Below are positions 1 to 5,757 of a DNA stretch of 6,022 nucleotides, one piece after another. Location: contig JAWXBI010000170.1 in assembly GCA_034439915.1 (NCBI GenBank), forward strand, positions 1 to 6,022, written 5' to 3'. The translations under genes and the position numbers were made by a program. Each line of letters opens with the position of its first letter. Within the stretch, counting starts at the first letter, position 1. This DNA is from JADJLQ01 sp034439915 (lineage in GTDB: Bacteria > Bacteroidota > Bacteroidia > Chitinophagales > Saprospiraceae). Under the pieces are notes generated by a model. That model saw only the letters and a program-made list of their open reading frames with translations, was not told the origin of the DNA and did not search any database.

Positions 1-2193
1 AATCAGTTTGATAAAATTATTGGACAACAACACCACGATATTTCCAACGGATGCCCCCAACACCTTGCGCACACCGATCTCTTTTACCCGTTGATGTGCT
101 GCATAAGCTGAAAGCCCAAACAAACCCAGGCAAGCCAGGAGAATGGCGATAAAAGAAAATATACTGAATACCCGGCCGGTGCGGGTTTCCGATATATACA
201 TTTTACCAAAGTCTTCATCCAAAAACCGGTACTCAAATGGGCGATGGGGTGCCAACAGTTGCCATTTTTGACCAATATCAGCAATAGTTTGAGACAAGTT
301 GTTGCCACTGAGTTTGACCAACAGGGTACTCCCCCATCCTCCAGGAAATAAAACCAGGGGCTCGATCGGATTATGTAAGGAGGCAAAATGAAAATCTTTC
401 ACTACTCCTTTAACTTCACCTGGCCGGTGACTGCCCAGAAACATTTTTTTGCCTATCGCCTCTTCCGGTTTCCAGCCCAAAGCTTTGGCGCCGGATTCAT
501 TGAGGATATAATGGTAATACACGTTGGTCTCGTCGGTCTGATTGGCATCCAATATATCCTGCCGGCTGAGGTCTGATCCGGTGACCAATTCCAGGTTATT
601 CACCTTGAGGTAATCTTCATCAATAGGAGACGCTTTGACACTTATGATCCCCTCCGTCTCCTGGTCTGATTTGCTCATGGAATATCCCCCAACTATATTC
701 ACCGGGGTACTATGTGCTTTGGAGACCCCTAATACTTCCCGGTTGGTTTTAAATTCCGTTTTGACTAAATCGATTTTATCAACGATCCGTTGATCGATAT
801 TGAGCACCAGGATATGGGAGCGGTCATAGCCAAGTTTTTTATTCTGGATGTATTGCAGTTGTTGCTGGATGATAAAAGTGGCTACAATAAGAAATACCGC
901 AATAGAAAATTGAAATACAATCAGGGATTGTCTCAGCCAGTTTCCCGACTGTGTATTTTTAAAAGCTCCTTTTAATACTTTCACCGGCTCAAATCTCGAT
1001 AAAACCAGAGCCGGATAACTCCCTGCCATCAACGAAATGACTGTGACCATAATCGATACCGCGATCAAAATAGAAGGTTGGAACAGTTGAGAAACCATTA
1101 GGGATTTATCAGATAACTTGTTGAATTCTGGCAAAGCGAAGGCAGCAAGGCCAAGACTCAGTAACGCCACCACCAGAGTAATCAATACCGACTCGCCTAT
1201 AAATTGCCAGAACACCTGACCATGGTATGCCCCTGACACCTTGCGGATACCCACCTCCCTGGCACGTTGTAGGGACTGTGCGGTGCTGAGATTGATATAC
1301 GTAAAACAGGCGATCATCAGGATCAATAAAGCGATGGCTGCAATGATGTAGATGTAGGTGATGTTGCTGTTGGCTTCAAATCCATCGTATGCGGAATAGA
1401 GGTGGACGCGGCTATATGGTTCCAGTTCAAAGTTGATATAAGTACCAGGATCGTACCCGGTCTTCACTTCATTGGCCATAAACGGCTTAATCTTTTTTTG
1501 AAGACCAGCGATAGACGCCTTGTCACGAAGCAGGAGATAAGTGGTAAAATTGGCGTTGAAATAGGTCTCTTCCTGGGTTTGTCCCAGGGAAGAAAAGGAG
1601 GCCAAAAAATTAAATTTGATCTGTGAATTTGACGGACAATCTTCCGCCACACCCGTGATCACGTAAGGTTCCTGGGTGCTGCTGACCAAAATGGTTTTAC
1701 CCACCGGGTCTTCTGTGCCAAAATATTTGCGCGCTGTGGTTTCAGTCAGCACGACTTGTCTCGGAGATTCTAACACTGAACTGGCATTCCCTTTCAGCAG
1801 CCGGAAGGAAAACATTTTAAAAAATGAAGAATCAGCAAAGTAAAAATTTTCTTCATTGAAAATTTTATCTCCATACTTTACAATTCTGGAATAATCTGCC
1901 ATCCTGACCCCATCCTCTACTTCCGGAAAACTTTTTTTAAAAGCCGGGAAAACCTTGGTACTGGTATAATTTCCTTTATTCAATTTTTCATCGTTAAAAC
2001 TATATTCCATGATCAGGCGTACGATGCGGTCGTGGTTGGTTATAAACTTGTCATAACTCAATTCGTGCTGCATATACAACACCATAAGCAGACAACAAGT
2101 CAGGCCGGTAGTGAGGCCGATGATGTTGATGAGGGTGGCGGTGGTGTTTTTCCTCAGGTTTCGCCAGGCGATGACAAGATAGTTTTTGAACAT
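1..2193 (-). CDS. ABC transporter permease, MacB/FtsX type (3' end outside window)
   Basis: This is an integral membrane subunit of a MacB-like (type VII) ABC transporter. I read the frame codon by codon from the ATG at 2193-2191 down to base 1 and found no stop or frameshift, giving 731 residues. Domain order: cytoplasmic start with the family signature IAWRNLRKN (8-16); helix 1 (about 19-42); a MacB-type periplasmic domain (about 45-275); helices 2-4 (about 278-300, 331-352, 373-396) with the FtsX cytoplasmic loop REVGIRKVSGA (312-322) and FEPVKVLKG (401-409); helix 5 (about 424-446); a second periplasmic domain with GVVKDFHFASLHNPIEP; and helix 6 (about 678-698) followed by RVKEIGVRKVLGA (702-714). 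Compared with its paralogue at 2907-5273, about 67 residues holding the last two helices lie beyond base 1. The ATPase partner is not in the window and the substrate is unknown. No Shine-Dalgarno sequence precedes the ATG; the leader is a GTCAAAGG repeat array. The start is supported by the family N-terminus. The family call is firm and the function is inferred. Confidence 0.95.
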   Translation of the reverse strand, partial: MFKNYLVIAWRNLRKNTTATLINIIGLTTGLTCCLLMVLYMQHELSYDKFITNHDRIVRLIMEYSFNDEKLNKGNYTSTKVFPAFKKSFPEVEDGVRMADYSRIVKYGDKIFNEENFYFADSSFFKMFSFRLLKGNASSVLESPRQVVLTETTARKYFGTEDPVGKTILVSSTQEPYVITGVAEDCPSNSQIKFNFLASFSSLGQTQEETYFNANFTTYLLLRDKASIAGLQKKIKPFMANEVKTGYDPGTYINFELEPYSRVHLYSAYDGFEANSNITYIYIIAAIALLILMIACFTYINLSTAQSLQRAREVGIRKVSGAYHGQVFWQFIGESVLITLVVALLSLGLAAFALPEFNKLSDKSLMVSQLFQPSILIAVSIMVTVISLMAGSYPALVLSRFEPVKVLKGAFKNTQSGNWLRQSLIVFQFSIAVFLIVATFIIQQQLQYIQNKKLGYDRSHILVLNIDQRIVDKIDLVKTEFKTNREVLGVSKAHSTPVNIVGGYSMSKSDQETEGIISVKASPIDEDYLKVNNLELVTGSDLSRQDILDANQTDETNVYYHYILNESGAKALGWKPEEAIGKKMFLGSHRPGEVKGVVKDFHFASLHNPIEPLVLFPGGWGSTLLVKLSGNNLSQTIADIGQKWQLLAPHRPFEYRFLDEDFGKMYISETRTGRVFSIFSFIAILLACLGLFGLSAYAAHQRVKEIGVRKVLGASVGNIVVLLSNNFIKLI

Positions 2194-2200
2194 AGTAAAT

Positions 2201-2300
2201 GGGTTAAAAGGTCAAAAAGTCAAAGGGTCAAAGGGTCAAAGGGTTAACGGTCAAAGGGTCAAAGGGTCAAAGGTCAAAGGTGAAGGGTTAATGGGTGAAC
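2201..2300. repeat. GTCAAAGG short tandem repeat array
   Basis: Units of 7-8 bp start at 2211, 2219, 2227, 2235, 2243, 2250, 2258, 2266, 2273 and 2280. Eight of them carry an exact GTCAAA; the unit at 2243 is GTTAACGG and the last is GTGAAGGG. A degenerate GGGTTAAAAG precedes the array and GGGTTAATGGGTGAAC follows it. On the coding strand of the downstream permease this is a CCTTTGAC array ending about 17 bp before its ATG, so it occupies the 5' leader. The period is not a multiple of three and no gene reads through it. Variable-copy slippage is likely for such an array but is not demonstrated here. Confidence 0.9.
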
Positions 2301-2320
2301 GGATAAATGGGAAGGGTGAT

Positions 2321-2376
2321 TTATCCTTTTAACCTTTTAACCGCTTAACCCTCTTAACCCTCAACTAAGGTTAAGA
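2321..2376. repeat. Inverted TTAACC-rich repeats with an 8-bp hairpin
   Basis: CCTTTTAACC and several TTAACC units (2325-2360) are the reverse complement of the GGGTTAAAAGG start of the neighbouring array at 2201-2211, so the gap is a loose inverted repeat. At its right end, TCTTAACC (2352-2359) and GGTTAAGA (2369-2376) form a perfect 8-bp stem with a 9-nt loop. On the plus strand the stem is followed by TTTT. On the minus strand, the direction of the genes, there is no T-run, so I do not call it an intrinsic terminator. The stem lies just past the four-helix bundle gene and includes the TAA (2371-2373) that would have been its ancestral stop. Confidence 0.6.
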
Positions 2377-2412
2377 TTTTACTGGCGATTTGTTTTTACG
2401 GACTTTTATAAC

Positions 2413-2455
2413 TTTATAAATCATAACAGATATTTATAAATCATAACAGATATTT
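2413..2455. repeat. 20-bp perfect tandem duplication across the 3' end of the four-helix bundle gene
   Basis: Bases 2413-2435 are identical to 2433-2455 at a period of 20 bp, giving 2.15 copies and 23 identical aligned positions. The unit contains TATAAATCATAACAGAT. The present stop codon (TGA, minus strand, 2423-2421) lies in the distal copy, and the last nine codons of the gene lie in the duplicated DNA. Because 20 is not a multiple of three, the duplication changed the reading frame of everything after it. Confidence 0.95.
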
Positions 2456-2765
2456 TTTTTGCTTTATCAATTATCTCCAAACCTATCTGTTTTTCAAAAT
2501 AGGACAATTCTATGGCAAGATATAGGTGAGAACGAAGTTCTCCATTTGATCCTTTTGCGATAAACAGAAATTGAATAAATTCCTTGTCCGACTGACGCTC
2601 AAATCCTTCAGCAATATTCGATGGCACAGAACTACTGGATCTTTGAATTTGGTCCCGAAATCCAAAATCCCTGCAATTTTTAAACAATTTATAAATCTCA
2701 ATACTTAGATTCATTGATTCTTTCCAGATTATTAGGTCTTCAAATGTGTGGTACTTTTTTTCCAT
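2421..2765 (-). CDS. Four-helix bundle protein (23S rRNA intervening-sequence protein family), altered C-terminus
   Basis: This small cytoplasmic protein of 114 residues belongs to the four-helix bundle family often annotated as S23 or 23S-IVP (PF05635/TIGR02436). Visible hallmarks are FEDLIIWK (8-15) in helix 1, DQIQRSSSSVPSNIAEGFER (38-57) at the helix 2 border, and FIQFLFIAKGSNGEL (63-77) in helix 3. Members were first noticed inside 23S rRNA insertions, but most, like this one, are free-standing genes of unclear role. A relative (Avd) serves diversity-generating retroelements, but no reverse transcriptase is present here. The protein ends MIYK-YLL because of a 20-bp tandem duplication. 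With one copy removed, the frame continues from MIYK as VIKVRKNKSPVKS to a TAA at 2373-2371 (124 residues), which fits my recollection of family C-termini better. Helix 4 is probably shortened by about ten residues, so function may be impaired. The gene lies 141 bp after one permease and 227 bp before the next, on the same strand, with no evident functional link. The ATG at 2765 gives the usual family N-terminus. Confidence 0.92.
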   Translation of the reverse strand: MEKKYHTFEDLIIWKESMNLSIEIYKLFKNCRDFGFRDQIQRSSSSVPSNIAEGFERQSDKEFIQFLFIAKGSNGELRSHLYLAIELSYFEKQIGLEIIDKAKKISVMIYKYLL

Positions 2766-2774
2766 AGTGTATGT

Positions 2775-2815
2775 TTTTTGGTATGCTTGTAATTTAATTC
2801 AAAATATACCAAAAA
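2775..2815. repeat. 10-bp inverted repeat upstream of the four-helix bundle gene
   Basis: TTTTTGGTAT (2775-2784) and ATACCAAAAA (2806-2815) are perfect inverted arms around a 21-bp A+T-rich spacer. The inner arm ends 9 bp before the ATG of the minus-strand gene. The arms could be an operator dyad, a hairpin in the leader, or a remnant of a small inserted element. A longer form of one arm, AGCATACCAAAAA (reverse complement of 2775-2787), recurs at 5331-5343 upstream of the first permease. Confidence 0.6.
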
Positions 2816-2857
2816 GCGCATGACATCTCATGACACTTTATACCTTTCTCTTCCTCC

Positions 2858-2908
2858 TTCCTCTTTCACCCTTCCTCTTTAACCCTTCCTCTTTCACCCT
2901 TCCTCTTT
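2858..2908. repeat. 14-bp tandem repeat overlapping the stop codon of the first permease
   Basis: There are 3.6 copies of TTCCTCTTTCACCC (2858-2871, 2872-2885 with one C-to-A change, 2886-2899, and nine bases at 2900-2908). On the coding (minus) strand the repeat reads GGGTGAAAGAGGAA. The TAA stop of the 788-residue permease (2909-2907) overlaps the first copy met in the direction of transcription. Further pyrimidine-rich sequence (2843-2857) extends the tract less regularly. No terminator hairpin is visible in this gap. Confidence 0.9.
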
Positions 2909-5273
2909 ATTCCATGCGTAGTGATTTTACGGGATTTGCCCTGGCTGCTCTAATAGCTTGGTAACTCACCGTAACCAGGGCGATTCCCATTCCCGCGATT
3001 CCCGCCAGTGCAAATATTTGCCATCCCAACCCTACCCGGTAAGCATAATTTGCCATCCATTGATTCATCGACCACCATGCAATGGGTACTGCAATCAGAA
3101 AAGCAAGTCCGACCAATTTCAAAAAATCAAAAGACAATAAGCTGAACAACGACCCGATGCTGGCACCCATAACTTTTCGGATCCCGATCTCTCTGGTGCG
3201 TTGTTCAGCGGTAAAAATGACTAAGCCCAACAAGCCTAAGCACGAAATAAATATTGCCAGAAAAGCAAAATAGGTGGACAGTTGTTTTATGACTTGTTCG
3301 TTTTTATACATCATGCTGTATTCTTCGTCCGCAAATTGATGGGCAAAAGGGAATTCGGGGTTCAATTTTTTGTGAAGCGCTTTCAGTCCTTCGAGCGCTA
3401 CCTGGGTTTTACCGGGTTCAGTACGGATCAGCGCATAATCTCCTTTGTTGATCCTGGAAAGGTGTAGGATCAATGGTTCTATCGGGACATAAAAGGAATT
3501 GAAATGAAAGTCCCGGACCACTCCGACAATACTTCCTTTTTTTCCAGCCAGAGTCAGTGGTTTTCCAATGGGGTCCTGATAACCAATTTTTTGCATGGCC
3601 GTTTCATTGATCAGGAATGAAGTGGAATCAGAAAAATCCTCAGAAAAATCCCTGCCTTTAAGGAGTTCCGCTTCCATGGTTTTTATAAAATCAAACCCAA
3701 TGGCTACCTGGGTAAAACTGGATTTAGAATCCTGAGGTTTCCCTTCCCAGGAAACGTTGACGGTACCGTTTTCAAGTTCAATCGGCCGTTGCGACATTTT
3801 ACCCATGCTTTTAATACCGGGTAGTTTTAATGCCTCATTTTTAAATACACGAAAACTTTTACTAAGGTCACCACTTAAAGGGAGATAGATCAGATTGTTT
3901 TTGTGATAGCCCAGGTTTTTAGTTTGAATAAAGTCCACTTGTCTGGATATGGTCATCATCCCGATGATAAAGACGATAGATAACGTAAATTGAAAAACAA
4001 CTAAGGATTTTCGAAAATTTCCGGAGCCCGGATAGAGCTTTACATTTGATTTTAAAACGGCTATCGGTTTAAAGGAGGACAATAAAAATGCGGGATAACT
4101 GCCGGCAATCAATCCGGTGATAATCGTCAAGACCACGAGGACCATCCAGAATGACATCTGGTAAAAAGGAGGAAGTATATGTTTATTTGTCAGATGATTA
4201 AAACCGGGTAAAATAAGATAAACCAATACTAAAGCTATACCGATGGCCATTCCTGAAAACAATAACGCTTCGCCCAAAAATTGTTTGACCAATGAACTTT
4301 GACCTGCGCCAATCACTTTGCGAACCCCGATTTCTTTGGCCCTTTTCAGAGACCTCGCCGTACTGAGGTTCATAAAATTAATACAAGCGATGAGCAAAAT
4401 AAATATGGCGATCAAACTAAACAAACGAACATATTCTATGCGGCCACCGGACAGATATCCGTTTTTAAAATTGGAATGCAGGTATTTTTCAGCATAGGGT
4501 TGTAAATCCAGTTCGAGTCTCTCCTGGTCCGTATAATCCTTATCATATTTGGCAACGAAATGTTGAATCTTTGATTGAACTTGCGGGGCATTTGCACTGG
4601 TTTTTAATTTAATAAATGTGGTTGGTCCGCTGCTATGCCATTCTTTTAACCAGTGGTCTCTTTCAAGGTTCAGATCCCAATTGATCAGGAATTCGAATTG
4701 TTCGGAACTGTGATCCGGTAAATCTTCAAATACTGCAGTCACTTTGAGGTCCCTGTAATTTTCAAACCGAACCGTTTGGTTGCATGCCTGTTCAGGGCCC
4801 CCAAATAAATTAACAGCCAGTTTTCTGGAAATGGATATGCTGACCGGACTCGTTAAAGCGTTTTCTGCAGTACCATACAATAGAGGGTAGGTGAATATTT
4901 TTAAAAAATCAGATCCCGCAAAATTTCCAGGTTGTTTAGTGACTTTTTCACCGGCAGCCAGCGTAAACCATCTGCCCCCAACAAAACTGCAGGACATTTC
5001 TACTTCAGGTATCACTTTTTTGATCTCTTCACCCAACAATCCAGGTGTACCGTAACCTCCATGGACTTCATTCTCCACGTATGCCCTGCTGGTGACAACA
5101 TATATACGTTCGCCATCTTTATGGAAAGCATCCACTTTGTATTCTTCCTGTACCCAGAGGAAGATCAACATACTGCAGGTCAGGCCGAGTGCCAAGCCCA
5201 GAATATTGATCGAGGAAAAAGACATATTGCGATGAATATTTCTCCACGCTATTTTTAGATAGATTCCAATCAT
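2907..5273 (-). CDS. ABC transporter permease, MacB/FtsX type (complete)
   Basis: This is a complete 788-residue inner-membrane permease of a MacB-like (type VII) ABC transporter, the usual length for this Bacteroidota family. Domain order: signature KIAWRNIHRN (7-16); helix 1 (about 20-41); a MacB-type periplasmic domain (about 45-278); helices 2-4 (about 281-303, 329-355, 374-397) with NLSTARSLKRAKEIGVRKVIGA (302-323) and FKPIAVLKS (401-409); helix 5 (about 423-443); a second periplasmic domain with GVVRDFHFNSFYVPIEPL (584-601); helix 6 (about 667-688) followed by QRTREIGIRKVMGAS (691-705); helices 7 and 8 (about 719-737, 750-771); and the terminal motif AARANPVKSLRME. The repeated EIG(V/I)RKV(I/M)GA loops are the FtsX coupling regions that contact the ATPase, which is not encoded here. 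Substrate is unknown. It is a clear paralogue of the partial permease at 1-2193. The start is the first ATG giving the family N-terminus; no Shine-Dalgarno sequence is seen. It is first of three same-strand genes, with a candidate regulatory region at 5310-5407. Confidence 0.97.
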   Translation of the reverse strand: MIGIYLKIAWRNIHRNMSFSSINILGLALGLTCSMLIFLWVQEEYKVDAFHKDGERIYVVTSRAYVENEVHGGYGTPGLLGEEIKKVIPEVEMSCSFVGGRWFTLAAGEKVTKQPGNFAGSDFLKIFTYPLLYGTAENALTSPVSISISRKLAVNLFGGPEQACNQTVRFENYRDLKVTAVFEDLPDHSSEQFEFLINWDLNLERDHWLKEWHSSGPTTFIKLKTSANAPQVQSKIQHFVAKYDKDYTDQERLELDLQPYAEKYLHSNFKNGYLSGGRIEYVRLFSLIAIFILLIACINFMNLSTARSLKRAKEIGVRKVIGAGQSSLVKQFLGEALLFSGMAIGIALVLVYLILPGFNHLTNKHILPPFYQMSFWMVLVVLTIITGLIAGSYPAFLLSSFKPIAVLKSNVKLYPGSGNFRKSLVVFQFTLSIVFIIGMMTISRQVDFIQTKNLGYHKNNLIYLPLSGDLSKSFRVFKNEALKLPGIKSMGKMSQRPIELENGTVNVSWEGKPQDSKSSFTQVAIGFDFIKTMEAELLKGRDFSEDFSDSTSFLINETAMQKIGYQDPIGKPLTLAGKKGSIVGVVRDFHFNSFYVPIEPLILHLSRINKGDYALIRTEPGKTQVALEGLKALHKKLNPEFPFAHQFADEEYSMMYKNEQVIKQLSTYFAFLAIFISCLGLLGLVIFTAEQRTREIGIRKVMGASIGSLFSLLSFDFLKLVGLAFLIAVPIAWWSMNQWMANYAYRVGLGWQIFALAGIAGMGIALVTVSYQAIRAARANPVKSLRME

Positions 5274-5294
5274 GAAAACATTTTAATATTCAGC

Positions 5295-5315
5295 CCTTTA
5301 GTTGAGGTTGTGCCA
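5295..5315 (-). promoter_or_regulatory. Weak sigma-54-like promoter candidate upstream of the first permease
   Basis: On the minus strand, TGGCAC (5315-5310) matches the sigma-54 -24 element exactly, but the expected TTGCA at -12 reads CAACT, so the key GC pair is AC. Transcription from it would begin near 5290, about 17 bp before the ATG. The palindrome at 5392-5407 would then sit about 110 bp upstream, a normal distance for an enhancer-binding-protein site. Position and -24 match support the call; the poor -12 argues against it. It may be coincidence. Confidence 0.22.
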
Positions 5316-5330
5316 CAATATAGATCACAT

Positions 5331-5343
5331 AGCATACCAAAAA
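5331..5343 (+). repeat. AGCATACCAAAAA motif shared with the leader of the four-helix bundle gene
   Basis: This 13-bp sequence is identical to the reverse complement of 2775-2787. Here it lies about 58 bp upstream of the first permease's ATG, in the opposite orientation relative to the gene. A 7-bp part (AGCATAC) is also inverted at 5414-5420 (GTATGCT). It could be a shared operator half-site or a fragment of a dispersed repeat. A 13-bp A-rich match could also arise by chance. Confidence 0.4.
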
Positions 5344-5391
5344 GGTTATATACTGAAAATCAATTATTTAGATTTTTTAATAATCAGGAGG

Positions 5392-5407
5392 TGTCCGATA
5401 ATGGACA
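5392..5407. promoter_or_regulatory. TGTCC-N6-GGACA palindrome, candidate regulator binding site
   Basis: TGTCCGATAATGGACA is a perfect 5-bp dyad with a 6-bp centre, the form expected for a dimeric helix-turn-helix regulator. It lies 119 bp upstream of the permease ATG, and also upstream of the antitoxin relic on the other strand. MacB/FtsX permeases in Bacteroidota are often found beside sigma-54 enhancer-binding response regulators, whose Fis-type domains bind such dyads. No regulator gene is in the window, so the link is inference. As RNA the dyad would give only a weak hairpin. Confidence 0.4.
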
Positions 5408-5469
5408 AAAAATGTATGCTTGGATACAGGAGAAAAGGTTAAAGAGTTGAAAAGGGCAGATTTTACCCT

Positions 5470-5727
5470 TTAGACATCAGCTATATCCACAGCGAGTTGC
5501 GAAACCGGATAAAAGAAATCATTGGGCAAGTAAAACAGGGGAAAAGTGATTGAAATTACTCAATATGGCAAGACCATAGCGGAAATAACCTCTCTCCATT
5601 ATTCCTGGTAATTGGATATCCAGCACGAGTTGATCAATTTAGGAACAAACTCCGGATTGAAGGAGATATAATATCCCCGGCATTTGAAGAGAAGATGTCA
5701 ATGGATTTGGAAATTCTGAATACGTAG
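5470..5727 (+). pseudogene. Degraded Phd/YefM-family antitoxin gene, start lost and frameshifted
   Basis: Pieced together, three segments give an antitoxin of normal length (about 85 residues). Frame A (5470-5550) reads LDISYIHSELRNRIKEIIGQ then VKQGKS, the N-terminal DNA-binding part of Phd/YefM proteins (SELRN...G-K-S). Frame B (5546-5608) reads VIEITQYGKTIAEITSLHYS, matching the family's conserved 'V.IT..GK.VA.I' strand. Frame A resumes at 5605 and reads through FRNKLRIEGDIISPAFEEKM to ILNT and TAG (5725-5727), a typical toxin-binding tail. Lesions: a frameshift at about 5545-5548, where loss of GT from an AGTGTG run would explain it; a compensating shift at about 5590-5608; and no ATG, GTG or TTG between the upstream in-frame TAA (5440-5442) and the SELRN motif. 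Without correction, frame A stops at TGA 5551. No PIN or RelE-type toxin follows; repeat DNA takes its place. In life the protein would have neutralised a toxin and repressed its own operon. The family call is confident; the inactive state is nearly certain. Confidence 0.8.
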
Positions 5728-5756
5728 GGAAGGGTCAAATCAAGATGGTGGTCAGG
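5728..5756. other. Junction between antitoxin relic and minisatellite
   Basis: This stretch, where a partner toxin gene would normally begin, holds no start of a recognisable reading frame. It begins with GGAAGGGTCAAAT, a single copy of the GGGTCAAA word that forms the array upstream of the second permease. The intact toxin gene has either been deleted here or lies elsewhere. Confidence 0.4.
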
Positions 5757-5757
5757 C

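Noticed and set aside
2032..2247. Plus-strand open frame of 71 codons ending in the GTCAAAGG array
   Set aside because: It lies antisense to the permease N-terminus and ends in low-complexity repeat translation (SKSQRVKGSKG).
2352..2380. Intrinsic terminator for the four-helix bundle gene
   Set aside because: The 8-bp stem is A+T-rich and the T-run follows only on the plus strand, opposite to the direction of the genes.
2421..2765. Diversity-generating retroelement accessory protein (Avd)
   Set aside because: Avd shares the four-helix fold, but there is no reverse transcriptase and no template/variable repeat pair with adenine-specific changes in the window.
2421..2765. 23S rRNA intervening sequence
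   Set aside because: The family name comes from such insertions, but the flanks here are repeats and permease genes, with no rRNA sequence.
2819..2835. CATGACA direct repeat (2819-2825, 2829-2835)
   Set aside because: Two 7-bp copies 10 bp apart without further symmetry or link to a promoter element; too short to support a function.
4932..5258. Plus-strand open frame of 108 codons opposite the first permease
   Set aside because: It is wholly antisense to well-conserved permease coding sequence, has no recognisable domain or upstream signal, and other short antisense frames in both permeases look the same. They are shadows.
5386..5442. AGGAGG followed nine bases later by an ATG at 5401 (13 codons)
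   Set aside because: The frame ends after 13 codons, the ATG lies inside the palindrome, and strong Shine-Dalgarno use is not typical of Bacteroidota. Probably chance.
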